A DNA stretch of 64,000 nucleotides from Falsiroseomonas sp050563535. Its GTDB lineage: Bacteria > Pseudomonadota > Alphaproteobacteria > Acetobacterales > Acetobacteraceae. A program made the translations under genes and the position numbers. Positions 25,656 through 38,865 of the stretch are shown here, in pieces (the stretch's first letter is position 1; each line of letters begins with the position of its first letter). The DNA lies in contig NZ_JBNXUO010000005.1 in the NCBI RefSeq assembly GCF_050563535.1, positions 1 to 64,000 of the forward strand. Reading direction: 5' to 3'. Below the pieces are notes generated by a model. It searched no databases. It had not been told where the DNA came from and was given only the letters and a program-made list of their open reading frames with translations.

Positions 25656-27485
25656 ATGGCGCTGCCTCCTCAATTCCTCGACGAACTCCGGCTGCGGACG
25701 CCGCTGCATGCGCTGATCGGCCGGAAGACACGGCTGGCGAAATCGGGGCGGAACTGGAAGGGATGCTGTCCCTTCCACGGCGAGAAGACGCCGTCCTTCT
25801 ATGTCTATGACGACCATTTCCACTGCTTCGGCTGCGGGGCGCATGGCGACGCGATCAGCTTCGTCATGCGGGCGGAGGGCGCCTCCTTCCCCGAGGCGGT
25901 GGAGCGCCTCGCCTCGGAAGCCGGGCTCGAAGTTCCGAAGCCGACACCTGAAGCGGCGGCGCGCGAGCGCCGCGCCCGCGACCTGTTCGGGGTGCTGGAA
26001 GCCGCCACCGCGGCCTTCCAGCGCCGGCTGCGCCTGCCCGAGGGGGCCGAGGGCCTGGCCTATCTCAAGCGCCGCGGCGTGTCTGACGACACCATCGCCA
26101 CCTTCGGCCTCGGCTGGTCCGGCGGCGGTCGCGGGGCGATCGCCGCCGACCTGAAGGCAGACGGCATCACGCAGGAGCAACTGGCCGAGGCCGGGCTGAT
26201 CCGGGGGAGGGAGGAGGGCGAGGGCTTCTCCGACCTGTTCTACAACCGGGTCATGTTCCCGATCCGCGACCGGCGCGGGCGGGTGATCTCCTTCGGCGGC
26301 CGCATGCTCGGCGATGGCCAGCCGAAATACGTCAACGGACCGGAAACCGCGCTGTTCCAGAAGCGGCGCAGCCTCTACGCGCTCGACCTCGCGAAGGAGG
26401 CGGCCTTTCGCGGTGCGCCCGTAGTTGCCGTGGAAGGTTACATGGATGTCATTGCCCTGCACCAGGCGGGCTTCGGCGGCGCGGTCGCCCCGCTCGGCAC
26501 CGCACTGACGGCGGAACAGATGGAGGAACTCTGGCGGCTGAGCCCGGAGCCGGTGCTCTGCTTCGACGGCGACGCCGCTGGTGCCCGCGCCGCGGCGCGG
26601 GCCGCCGAAGCCGCGCTGCCGCTGCTGTCGGCCGAGAGGACGTTGCGGCTTGCCACACTGACGGGTGGCGAGGATCCGGACACGCTGGTGGCCAAAGGGG
26701 GGCGGCTGGCCTTCCAGGCGGTGCTGGACGGCGCGCGGCCCCTTTCGGAAGCGCTTTACGGGCTGATCGCGGAGGGTCGGCCGGCGGTCACGCCGGAACA
26801 ACGCGCCGCGCTGCGGAACCGGCTTGCGGCCGTGGCGGCCACCATTCCGGACAAGGGCCTCGCTGCGGAATACCGGCGCAGCCTTCTCGACCGCTTCTTC
26901 GAGGCCACGCGGTCCCGTGGGGGCGGCGGGCGCCTGGCCGCGCGGCCGGCGGGCAAGGTCGCCCGCCCCGCCATCACCGGCACCCGCACGCGCCAGGCGC
27001 AGGCCCGCGCGCTGCTCGGGGTCACGTTGCGCCATCCCTGGCTGCTGCATGACGTGGAGGAGAGCCTGGCGGCGATCGAGATCGAGGATGGCGAGATCGC
27101 GCGGTGCCGTGCCCTTGTTCTCGCATGGCTCGGATCGGCTCATGAGCTTGACTCCGGCGCCTTGATGGACCACCTCGCGAAAGGCGGAATGGGGGAGTTC
27201 GCGGCGGCACTCCTGCGTGATCCCGGGCTTCCTGCGGCGGCGCAGGCCGATGCACAGCCGAAGGAGGCCCTGGATGCCTGGTGGCATTTCTTCGGCCTTC
27301 TCCGCGGCGAGGCGGAGCTGGCGGAGGATCGCCAGGCGGCGCTGAGGGCCCTGGCGGACACCAACGACCCGGCCGCGCAGCAGCGCCTGATCCGCCTGAC
27401 CGAGGCGCTCGGCGCCTTGCGTCGCGGGGAATGGGCCGAGGCGGACGGGACGACGGGCGGCGGGGGCGCAGGCGGCACCCCATAG
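25656..27485 (+). CDS. dnaG: DNA primase
   Basis: Synthesises RNA primers at the replication fork. The 609-residue protein has the N-terminal zinc-binding domain with ligands C38, H41, C57 and C60 (CPFH and CFGC), the RNA-polymerase core with the SFGGRM motif, and a TOPRIM domain containing VEGYMDVIALHQAG and CFDGDAAG. The C-terminal helicase-binding part is Arg/Gly/Ala rich and ends in a glycine-rich tail. It lies 24 bp after yqeY and 75 bp before rpoD. Confidence 0.97.
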   Translation: MALPPQFLDELRLRTPLHALIGRKTRLAKSGRNWKGCCPFHGEKTPSFYVYDDHFHCFGCGAHGDAISFVMRAEGASFPEAVERLASEAGLEVPKPTPEAAARERRARDLFGVLEAATAAFQRRLRLPEGAEGLAYLKRRGVSDDTIATFGLGWSGGGRGAIAADLKADGITQEQLAEAGLIRGREEGEGFSDLFYNRVMFPIRDRRGRVISFGGRMLGDGQPKYVNGPETALFQKRRSLYALDLAKEAAFRGAPVVAVEGYMDVIALHQAGFGGAVAPLGTALTAEQMEELWRLSPEPVLCFDGDAAGARAAARAAEAALPLLSAERTLRLATLTGGEDPDTLVAKGGRLAFQAVLDGARPLSEALYGLIAEGRPAVTPEQRAALRNRLAAVAATIPDKGLAAEYRRSLLDRFFEATRSRGGGGRLAARPAGKVARPAITGTRTRQAQARALLGVTLRHPWLLHDVEESLAAIEIEDGEIARCRALVLAWLGSAHELDSGALMDHLAKGGMGEFAAALLRDPGLPAAAQADAQPKEALDAWWHFFGLLRGEAELAEDRQAALRALADTNDPAAQQRLIRLTEALGALRRGEWAEADGTTGGGGAGGTP

Positions 27486-27560
27486 GGTAGAGGACATTCG
27501 CACACGCGCCCGGGGTTGCCCCGCGGCGCGGCGATGCGGCGTTGACGGAGCAGGTCTGGC

Positions 27561-29486
<1,926 letters not shown>

Positions 29487-29487
29487 G

Positions 29488-30075
29488 ATGGGGGCGGCGG
29501 CGGGCGCGATGCGCGAGGCGGTGACGCGCATCGCGGTGGACGTGACCTTCCTGCGGATGGACGCCCCGCCCGAAGGCCCCGCGCCGGCCTTCCCGGACGG
29601 GGCGGCGATGACGCGTGTTGCGCGTTGTTCGGTGCCCTTCTACCGCTACCTCTATGACACGGTCGGGCGGGACTGGGTCTGGTGGCTGCGCCGGACGGTC
29701 GCGGACGAGGAGGTCGCGGCGCTGCTCGCCCGGCCCGAGGTGTCGATCCATGTGCTCTACCAGGATGGCGAACCTGCCGGCTTCTACGAACTGGAGCGGC
29801 GGGGCGGCGATGCCGGCACGAACCTCTCCTATTTCGGGTTGATGCCGCATGCGATCGGGCGGGGGATGGGAACGGCGATGCTGCGGCATGCCATCGACAC
29901 CGCCTGGTCAGATGGGCCGCGCATGCTGACGGTGAACACCTGCACGGCCGATCACCCGCGCGCCCTGCCCAACTACGTCGCGGCCGGCTTCCGAATTCTG
30001 CGCACGATGCGGGAGGTCTGGCCCGTGCCGAACCGGCTCGGCCTGCGCATCCCGGACCGTCTGCGCGTCGGCTGA
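29488..30075 (+). CDS. GNAT-family N-acetyltransferase
   Basis: Predicted acetyltransferase, 195 residues. The acetyl-CoA loop IGRGMGTAMLRHAIDTAW (motif A, R/Q-x-x-G-x-G/A) and the closing ALPNYVAAGF of the GNAT fold are clear. Its ATG comes one base after the rpoD stop, so translation is probably coupled, although it is not a usual member of this operon. The C-terminus is basic. Acceptor substrate unknown. It converges on the DUF1796 gene with a 3-bp gap. Confidence 0.82.
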   Translation: MGAAAGAMREAVTRIAVDVTFLRMDAPPEGPAPAFPDGAAMTRVARCSVPFYRYLYDTVGRDWVWWLRRTVADEEVAALLARPEVSIHVLYQDGEPAGFYELERRGGDAGTNLSYFGLMPHAIGRGMGTAMLRHAIDTAWSDGPRMLTVNTCTADHPRALPNYVAAGFRILRTMREVWPVPNRLGLRIPDRLRVG

Positions 30076-30078
30076 GCC

Positions 30079-30771
30079 TCAGCCCGGCCCGGCGGGCTCA
30101 AGGCCGAGCGTCTGGTAGCAGGCGCGGAAGGCGTGCACCGGCTCGGCATAGCCCGGCACGGTGCCGCGGGGCTCGCGCCGGCCGAGATCCGGCCGCGATA
30201 CCTGCACACCCCCGTCCAACCGGATGACCTGCTCCGGCCCGACCGTCACGATGGCGACGGTGACCTTCGACCCGAGCCGGGACCGGATGCCATCGACCAG
30301 TTCCTGCGGCGCGATCGCGCCGTTGAGGTGCCGGTCGGGGCGCCCCGTTCCGCCCGGCTCCTGCGGCCAGCCGCGTGCGATGCCGTTGACCAGCGCCAGC
30401 GGCGCGCGCGCATCCGCGACATCCTGGCGGAAGCGCGCGAACAGGGCCGCGTATTTGTCGTTCAGGGCGGCGATGTCGTCCGGCCGGATTTCCTGCACCT
30501 GCCGGTCCCTTCGCGGGAAGTCGTGGTGGTGCAGCAGGTTCAGGCGGCGATTGTAGACGGAATTCTCGCCGTCCCCGACGGTCGGCGTGACCACCAGGTC
30601 CCCGGGCAGGACATGGAAGGCGAAGCCGGGGTCCAGCATCTGCAGCATCGCCTTCGCGGGCGTGATCCACCAGTCGAAGGGATAGGCGCGGGTGACGCCG
30701 AAATGGCTGCGCGTGTTCCAGGCGTTGCGGCAGTTCGGTCCCAGGCTGAAGACCAGGTCATGGGGTGGCAT
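30079..30771 (-). CDS. DUF1796-like putative papain-like cysteine peptidase
   Basis: 230-residue protein. The start LVFSLGPNCRNAWNTRSHF, followed by AYPFDWW, matches the signature of the DUF1796 group (S-x-G-x-x-C ... P-F/L-D-W), where the Cys is the proposed nucleophile of a papain-like fold. A middle HHHDFP segment may supply a His. Other members are scattered and often adjoin glycan or polysaccharide loci, but here the neighbours are an acetyltransferase and hppA. Activity is unproven, so the name rests on family pattern only. Confidence 0.65.
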   Translation of the reverse strand: MPPHDLVFSLGPNCRNAWNTRSHFGVTRAYPFDWWITPAKAMLQMLDPGFAFHVLPGDLVVTPTVGDGENSVYNRRLNLLHHHDFPRRDRQVQEIRPDDIAALNDKYAALFARFRQDVADARAPLALVNGIARGWPQEPGGTGRPDRHLNGAIAPQELVDGIRSRLGSKVTVAIVTVGPEQVIRLDGGVQVSRPDLGRREPRGTVPGYAEPVHAFRACYQTLGLEPAGPG

Positions 30772-30800
30772 GTCGCGGGCTTCCCGGGGTGGACGTGAAA

Positions 30801-30828
30801 AGGGCCGGCGGATCGCTCCGCCGGCCCT
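30801..30828 (-). terminator. Terminator downstream of hppA
   Basis: A perfect 12-bp stem AGGGCCGGCGGA / TCCGCCGGCCCT with a TCGC loop, followed on the reverse strand by TTTCACG. It lies 24 bp past the hppA stop and is one of the strongest hairpins in the window. Confidence 0.7.
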
Positions 30829-30852
30829 GCTCGTTCGGTGGTGCCGGCGTGG

Positions 30853-32982
<2,130 letters not shown>

Positions 32983-33158
32983 CAAGGCGACGTCCCCCTC
33001 TGCTCCCCCCGCCTTGCGGTACCGCCGGCCACGCGGACGCGCGGCCACCGGCCCCCGGCACGGGCTGTGGAGAACCTAGGCGGGAAGCAGACGCACTGGC
33101 AACGCCGCCCCGGGTGGAAATCGGCAACAAACCCCCGTGGCCCGGGTGGCGGGGGACT

Positions 33159-33698
33159 TCAGCCCTCCTGCGCGGCGGCCTCGTAGGCGGCCATCGACTT
33201 CAGGATGATCTCCGCCGCCTCGCTGGCGCTGCCCCACCCGCGGACCTTCACCCACTTGTCGCTCTCGAGGTCCTTGTAGGTGGCGAAGAAATGCTCGATG
33301 GCGCCGCGGGTGATGTGCGGCAGTTCCTCGGCGCTCGTCACGCCGGAATACATCGGGTGGACCTTGTCGTGCGGCACGCAGACGATCTTCTCGTCCGAAC
33401 CGGCCTCGTCCACCATGTGCAGCACGCCGATCGGCCGGGCGCGGATGACGCAGCCCGGCACTACCGGGGCGGGGGTCAGGACCAGGACATCCGCCGGATC
33501 CCCGTCATCGGCCAGCGTGCCCGGTATGAAGCCGTAGGCGGCCGGATAGGCCATGGGCGTGAACAGGAAGCGGTCCACCACCACGGCCCCGCTTTCCTTA
33601 TCGAGCTCGTATTTGACCTGGCTGCCCTGGGGGATCTCGACCACAACATTGACATCGTGGGGAGGCGCCTTCCCGGTCGGGATCTTGGCCAGGTTCAT
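33159..33698 (-). CDS. ppa: Inorganic pyrophosphatase
   Basis: Soluble family I enzyme that hydrolyses pyrophosphate released in biosynthesis. The 179-residue length is normal. Metal-binding and active-site residues are visible: KYELDKESG near 30, YGFIPGTLADDGDPADVLVL near 55 (Asp triad), and the C-terminal HFFATYKDLE with following Lys. It is followed by hppA after 176 bp, so two different pyrophosphatases are encoded together; the spacer shows no clear gene or terminator. Confidence 0.96.
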   Translation of the reverse strand: MNLAKIPTGKAPPHDVNVVVEIPQGSQVKYELDKESGAVVVDRFLFTPMAYPAAYGFIPGTLADDGDPADVLVLTPAPVVPGCVIRARPIGVLHMVDEAGSDEKIVCVPHDKVHPMYSGVTSAEELPHITRGAIEHFFATYKDLESDKWVKVRGWGSASEAAEIILKSMAAYEAAAQEG

Positions 33699-33877
33699 CG
33701 TGCGGGGACCCTACCTGCGGGGCGCCGCCCGACCCACTCCGGCAGTACCGAAGCGGGATGTTGCGACGCACAATCGCGCAGCACTTACCAGCCTTCCCCC
33801 GCCGCGGCAATCGCGGCGGCTTGCACGGCCGCCGCCGGCCGCCCCACCATGGCGGCCCGAAGGGGAGGAGGGATCAC

Positions 33878-35062
33878 ATGGCACGACGCCGCCAATGGCT
33901 GGCCGCTGCCCTCGCGCTCGTCTGGCTGTCCGCGGTCCCGCCGGTCTCCGCCCAGACCGAACTGGTGGAGAAGCAGGTCTTCGAGGCGGGGGAATACCGC
34001 ACCCGCGGCGGCGGCGTGATCCCGAATGTCAGGATCGGCTACCAGACGGCCGGGCGCCTGAATGCCGCGGGCGACAATGCCGTGCTCGTCACCCACTTCT
34101 TCTCCGGCAACAGCCATGCCTTCGGCCGCTATGCCGAAGGCCAGCCGGCCGGCTACTGGGACGCGATCATCGGCCCGGGCCGGGCGATCGACACGGACCG
34201 CTGGTTCGTCATCTCCTCGGACACGCTGGTGAACCTCAACGTGCGGGACGGCCGGACGGTCACCACCGGCCCCGTCTCGGTGAACCCGGCCAGCGGGCGC
34301 CCCTGGGGGGTGGAATTCCCGGTCGTCTCGATTCGGGACTTCGTGGAGGTGCAGAAACGCCTGCTGGACCATCTCGGGGTGCGCCGCCTCGCGCTGGTGG
34401 CGGGCGCGTCCATGGGCGCGCTGCAGGCCATCGAATGGGCGGCGGCCTACCCTGACATGGTGGACCGGGTCATGCCGGTGATCGGCACGGGGGAGATCGA
34501 CCCCTGGATGATCGGCTGGCTCGACATCTGGGAGGCGCCGATCCGCCTCGACCCCAACTGGCGCGACGGCGACTACTACCTCCCGGGGCGGGAGCCGCCG
34601 CTGCGCGGCTTGGCGGAGGCGCTGAAGATCGTCACGGTCCATGCGCAGGATCGCCCGGCGCTCGCCCGGTTCGGCCGCCGCCCTGCGGAAGGCCAGGACC
34701 CCGCGCGCAGCATCCGCGACCGGTTCGAGGCGGAGCGTGCCCTGGACGAAGCCGCCCTGGCGCGCGCGCGCATCTCGGACGCCAACCACTTCCTCTACCT
34801 TACCCGCGCGAACCAGCTGTTCCTCCATGAATACCCCAGCACGGAGGACGCGCTGTCGCGCAGCCGCGCGCGCTGGCTGGTGGTCGCCTCGCCGACCGAC
34901 CGGGTGTTCATGATTGACTACAACCGCGAACTCGTCGCGCTGCTGCAGCGCCTCGGCCGGCCGGCGGAACTGGCCGAGGTGACCGGGCCGCTCGGCCACC
35001 TGAACGGGGTGGTGGCGATGGCGCCAGTCGCCGACCGCATCCGCGCGCTGCTCGGATCGTAG
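33878..35062 (+). CDS. Secreted MetX-like alpha/beta-hydrolase (putative esterase)
   Basis: 394-residue protein related in fold to homoserine O-acetyltransferase but exported: the N-terminus WLAAALALVWLSAVPPVSAQ is a clear signal peptide. The nucleophile elbow GASMGALQ, an acid in SPTDRVF and the His in GPLGHLNGV form a complete triad. A periplasmic location makes a methionine-biosynthesis role unlikely; similar proteins are catalogued as E22-family MetX-like putative esterases. The ATG at 33878 follows a GGGAGGAGGG ribosome site. The divergent spacer to ppa (33,699-33,877) shows no other feature. Confidence 0.8.
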   Translation: MARRRQWLAAALALVWLSAVPPVSAQTELVEKQVFEAGEYRTRGGGVIPNVRIGYQTAGRLNAAGDNAVLVTHFFSGNSHAFGRYAEGQPAGYWDAIIGPGRAIDTDRWFVISSDTLVNLNVRDGRTVTTGPVSVNPASGRPWGVEFPVVSIRDFVEVQKRLLDHLGVRRLALVAGASMGALQAIEWAAAYPDMVDRVMPVIGTGEIDPWMIGWLDIWEAPIRLDPNWRDGDYYLPGREPPLRGLAEALKIVTVHAQDRPALARFGRRPAEGQDPARSIRDRFEAERALDEAALARARISDANHFLYLTRANQLFLHEYPSTEDALSRSRARWLVVASPTDRVFMIDYNRELVALLQRLGRPAELAEVTGPLGHLNGVVAMAPVADRIRALLGS

Positions 35063-35149
35063 CCGCAACCCGCCGGCTCCGGACGGGGCCTTGGCAGGAG
35101 GCACGCGGGCTTGCCATTCTCCCGCCCGAACCGGACCGGGATTCCCTTC

Positions 35150-36199
35150 ATGCGCCGCGCCCTGCTTGCCGCCATCGCCTGCCTCGGCCTCGCCGCGCCG
35201 GCCCTGGCGCAGACCCAGCCCGGCGGGCGGATGACGCTGCAATCCTATGCCGGCATCTTCCGCGACAACTACACGCAGGTGGTGGTGAACCCCTTCACCG
35301 CCGCCCGTGGCACGCAGGTGCAGTATTTCGAGGGGGGCACCAGCGCGCAGATGCTCGGCACGCTGCGTGCCCAGCGTGCCGATCCGCAGATCGACGTGGT
35401 GCTGATGGATGTCACCACCGCCGCGATCGCCTGCGCGGAGGGGCTGGTCGAGCCGCTGGACGCGACGACGCTGCCCGTGATCGGCGAACTCGACCAGATG
35501 GCCCGCGACTCGGGCGGCCGCTGCGGTCCGGCTGTCACCTACGACCATCTGGCGCTGGTCTACGACACGCGTGCCGTGACGCCCGCCCCGACGCGCTGGG
35601 CCGCCATGTGGGAGCCGGCGCATCGCGGCCGCGTCGCGCTCTCCGCGCCGCCCAACATCCAGGGCCTCGGCATCACCGCCATCCTGGCCCATGCCGCGAG
35701 CGGCGACTGGCGCAATGTCGGCGCGGCCATGCCGCGGCTTCGGGAACTGGCACCGGGCGTGCAGACCTTCGATCCGAACCCGGACGGCTACACCCTCATC
35801 CTGAACGACCAGGTGCGCTTCGCCACTGGCTGGAACGCGCGCGCGCAGCTCTACCGCGACCAGTCCGGTGGACGGATCGGCGTGGTCCTGCCGGAAGAAG
35901 GCACGGTCTTCCAGGTGAACACGATCAACGTCGTGGCGAATGCGAAGAACCGCCCGCAGGCGCTGGCCTTCGTGGCGCATGCGCTGTCGGCCGAGGCGCA
36001 GAAGGCCTTCACCGAACGCATGTTCTACGGTCCCACCAACACGCGCGCGCAGATCTCGCCCGAGGCGCTGGCCCGCACCGCCCTGGCCCCGGAATTCCGC
36101 CAGCGCGTCATCCCGCTCGACTGGAACGAGATGGTGCGGCTGCGCGACGGCTGGAACCAGCGTTGGCGGCGCGAGGTGATCTCGGCGTCCGGCCGGTGA
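35150..36199 (+). CDS. ABC transporter substrate-binding protein (spermidine/putrescine type)
   Basis: Periplasmic solute-binding protein, 349 residues with a signal peptide (RRALLAAIACLGLAAPALAQ). The fold pattern (SYAGIFRDNYTQVVVNPFTA at the start, then EGGTSAQMLGTL) belongs to the PotD/FutA-like extracellular family 1. Typical ligands of relatives are polyamines, amino-acid derivatives or iron; none can be chosen here. The ATG at 35150 begins the signal peptide. It heads a five-gene unit in which each stop overlaps or nearly touches the next start. Confidence 0.85.
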   Translation: MRRALLAAIACLGLAAPALAQTQPGGRMTLQSYAGIFRDNYTQVVVNPFTAARGTQVQYFEGGTSAQMLGTLRAQRADPQIDVVLMDVTTAAIACAEGLVEPLDATTLPVIGELDQMARDSGGRCGPAVTYDHLALVYDTRAVTPAPTRWAAMWEPAHRGRVALSAPPNIQGLGITAILAHAASGDWRNVGAAMPRLRELAPGVQTFDPNPDGYTLILNDQVRFATGWNARAQLYRDQSGGRIGVVLPEEGTVFQVNTINVVANAKNRPQALAFVAHALSAEAQKAFTERMFYGPTNTRAQISPEALARTALAPEFRQRVIPLDWNEMVRLRDGWNQRWRREVISASGR

Positions 36200-37248
36200 C
36201 GCATCTGCGCCTGGAGGCGCTGACCCGGCGCTTCCCCGGTGCGGCCCATCCGGCGGTGGACGCCATCTCGCTCGAACTGCCGCGTGGCGCGTTGCTGGCG
36301 CTGCTCGGCCCGTCGGGCTGCGGCAAGACCACCACCCTGCGGATGATCGCCGGACTCGAGCTGCCCGATGCCGGGCGCGTCGTCGTGGCTGGGCAGGATG
36401 TCACCGCCCTGCCGCCGCACCGGCGCAACATGGGCGTGGTGTTCCAGTCCTACGCCCTGTTCCCGCACCTGTCGGCCGCGGCCAATGTCGCCTTCGGGCT
36501 CGAGATGCGCGGCGTCCCGCGGGCCGACCGCCAGCCGCGTGTGGCGGAGGCGCTGGCGCTGGTCGGGCTGTCGCAGCTGGCGACCCGCAAGCCGCGCCAG
36601 CTGTCGGGCGGCCAGCAGCAGCGCGTCGCACTGGCCCGTGCGCTGGCGCCACGCCCCGACCTGCTGCTGCTGGACGAACCGCTCTCCGCCCTCGACGCCA
36701 AGCTGCGGGAGGAGGTGCGCGACGAGATCCGGACCCTCCAGCAGCGGCTCGGCGCCACCACCGTCTTCGTCACCCATGACCAGACGGAAGCACTGGCCAT
36801 GGCCGATCTCGTGGCGGTGATGAACGAGGGGCGGGTGGAACAGCTGGACGCACCGGAGGTCATCTTCGAACGTCCCGCGACGCGCTTCGTCGCGACCTTC
36901 GTCGGCCGCGCCGCGCGGCTGCCCGGCCAGGTGGAGGGCGCGGGTGCCATCCGCTGCGGCGGCGTCACCCTGCGCGCCGCGGAGACTCCATCCGCGGGCG
37001 CGGTCGAGGTGTTCATCCGCCCGCACCGCATCCACCCCTTGCCGGAAGGGGCCGGCGCCGACAACGTGGTCGAGGCGACGCTGGCGCGCCGCGTCTACAC
37101 GGGCGACGTCGTGACCCTGGAATGCGACAGCGCGGCGGGGCGGCTGGTGGCCGAACTTCCCGGCGGCACGCGGGAGGCGGCGCTGCCGGTCGGGGCGGTG
37201 CTGCGGCTCGGCTTCGCCGCCTCCGACCTGCGCGTCTTCCCCGCATGA
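36196..37248 (+). CDS. ABC transporter ATP-binding protein (PotA-like)
   Basis: Cytoplasmic ATPase of the importer, 350 residues. Walker A GPSGCGKTT, Q-loop VFQSYALFPH, signature LSGGQQQR, Walker B LLLLDEPLSALD and the H-loop VTHDQTEA are intact, and a C-terminal TOBE domain follows. It starts at a GTG overlapping the binding-protein stop (GTGA). The upstream continuation of the frame is a shadow of the previous gene. Its overall plan matches PotA/FbpC-type ATPases. Confidence 0.93.
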   Translation: MTHLRLEALTRRFPGAAHPAVDAISLELPRGALLALLGPSGCGKTTTLRMIAGLELPDAGRVVVAGQDVTALPPHRRNMGVVFQSYALFPHLSAAANVAFGLEMRGVPRADRQPRVAEALALVGLSQLATRKPRQLSGGQQQRVALARALAPRPDLLLLDEPLSALDAKLREEVRDEIRTLQQRLGATTVFVTHDQTEALAMADLVAVMNEGRVEQLDAPEVIFERPATRFVATFVGRAARLPGQVEGAGAIRCGGVTLRAAETPSAGAVEVFIRPHRIHPLPEGAGADNVVEATLARRVYTGDVVTLECDSAAGRLVAELPGGTREAALPVGAVLRLGFAASDLRVFPA

Positions 37249-38075
37249 CCGGGCTGCTGCTGGTCCTGCCCGCGGCGTTGATCCTCGCGGCAGGGTTCCT
37301 CTATCCGATGGTGCTGCTGGCGCGGATCAGCCTGAACCGCACCAGCGACATCGGGGCGATGGAGCCGGCGCTCACCCTCGAGACCTACGGGAAGATCATC
37401 GGCGACGACTTCACCTGGGAACTCGCCGGCAACACCGCCACCCTCGCCGCGGGCTGCGCCGCCGCCGCCGTCGCGCTCGCGCTGCCGGTCGCGCTGCTGA
37501 TCCGCGCGGCGCCGCCGCGGTGGCGCGGCGTGCTGTCGCTGATGGCGGTCGCGCCGCTGCTGGTCTCCGGCACCGCGCGGGTGGTGGGGTGGATGGCGAT
37601 CCTCGGCGACCGCGGCATGGTGAATGCGGCGCTGGCTTGGCTTTCGCTGGCCGATGCGCCCGTGCGGCTGATCAACAACTGGACCGGCGTGCGGATCGGC
37701 CTGACGGAGAGCCTGATGCCCTATGCCTGCCTCGTGCTGATCGCGGGGCTCGGCCGGCTCGACCCGCGGCTTGAGGAGGCGGCGGCGACGCTCGGCGCCA
37801 CCCGCGCGCGCACCTTCCTGCGCGTCACGCTGCCGCTGGCGGCGCCGGCGCTGCTGGCGGCCTTCCTGCTCACCCTCGTGCTCGGCATCTCGGCCTTCGT
37901 CACGCCGCGGCTGATGGGGGGAGGGCGGGTCTTCGTGGTGGCGACAGAGATCTTCGACCTGGCGCTGGAGACGGTGGACTGGCCAGCGGCCTCGGCCATG
38001 GCGATGCTGCTGCTGGGCGCGCTCGCGGCCGCGATGCTGCTGCGCGGCCTGCTGGCGCGGCGGGGCGCGGCATGA
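37245..38075 (+). CDS. ABC transporter permease (PotB-like)
   Basis: Inner-membrane permease, 276 residues and six predicted helices, with the EAA loop LEEAAATLGATRARTFLRVT near residue 180 that contacts the ATPase. The ATG overlaps the ATPase stop (ATGA). The frame is open further upstream, but only as an Arg/Gly-rich shadow of the ATPase gene. Confidence 0.92.
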   Translation: MTGLLLVLPAALILAAGFLYPMVLLARISLNRTSDIGAMEPALTLETYGKIIGDDFTWELAGNTATLAAGCAAAAVALALPVALLIRAAPPRWRGVLSLMAVAPLLVSGTARVVGWMAILGDRGMVNAALAWLSLADAPVRLINNWTGVRIGLTESLMPYACLVLIAGLGRLDPRLEEAAATLGATRARTFLRVTLPLAAPALLAAFLLTLVLGISAFVTPRLMGGGRVFVVATEIFDLALETVDWPAASAMAMLLLGALAAAMLLRGLLARRGAA

Positions 38076-38860
38076 GGCCCGGCTGGGTGCTGCGCGCCTT
38101 CGCCGGCGCGGGCTATGCGCTGCTGCTGGCGCCGGCGCTGCTGGTGGCAGTCATCTCCTTCTCGGCGGGTGACTTCCTCACCTTCCCGCCGCCCGGCCTG
38201 TCGCTGCGCTGGTATGCGGCGCTGGTGGCGAATGCCGAGCTGATGGCGGCGCTCCGCAACTCCGCCCTGCTGGCACTGGCCGTCGCGGCGGTGGCGCTGC
38301 TGACGGGCATCCCCGCGGCCTATGCGGTGGCGCGGCTGCGCTTCCCGGGGCGCGACGCGATCGCCGGCCTGCTGGCCGCGCCGCTGCTGCTGCCCACCCT
38401 GGTGCTGGGGCTGGCGCTGCTGCTCGCCCTGCAGCCGTTGCGGCTGGCCGCCACCTGGCCGGGGCTGCTGCTGGCACATTCCATGATCGCGCTTCCCTTC
38501 GCGGTGCGGATCATGACCACCGCCCTCGCCGCCGTGCCCCGCGACCTGGAGGAAGCGGCCTGGACGCTCGGCGCCACGCCGCTGCGCGCGGCGCTGCGCG
38601 TGACGCTGCCGATCGCCGCGCCGGGCGCGGTGGCCGCGGGGGCGCTCTGCTTCCTCGTCTCCTTCGACGAGACGGTCATCAGCCTCTTCCTGGTCGGGCC
38701 CCGGCTCTCGACCCTGCCGGTCGAGATGTTCCGCTATGCCGAGAACCGGACCGACCCCCTGGTGGCGGCGCTGGCCATGACGCTGATCGGCGTCGCGCTG
38801 GGGGTCGTGCTGCTGGTGGAGCGCCTGGTCGGATTCACCCGAGCCCTGGGAAGGGAGTGA
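38072..38860 (+). CDS. ABC transporter permease (PotC-like)
   Basis: Second permease, 262 residues, six predicted helices and the EAA loop LEEAAWTLGATPLRAALRVT near residue 165. The segment SFDETVISLFL is typical of PotC relatives. It overlaps the first permease by 4 bp and its stop overlaps a GTG that could begin the RraA-like gene. Together with the three previous genes it forms a complete importer. Confidence 0.92.
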   Translation: MRPGWVLRAFAGAGYALLLAPALLVAVISFSAGDFLTFPPPGLSLRWYAALVANAELMAALRNSALLALAVAAVALLTGIPAAYAVARLRFPGRDAIAGLLAAPLLLPTLVLGLALLLALQPLRLAATWPGLLLAHSMIALPFAVRIMTTALAAVPRDLEEAAWTLGATPLRAALRVTLPIAAPGAVAAGALCFLVSFDETVISLFLVGPRLSTLPVEMFRYAENRTDPLVAALAMTLIGVALGVVLLVERLVGFTRALGRE

Positions 38861-38865
38861 CGAGA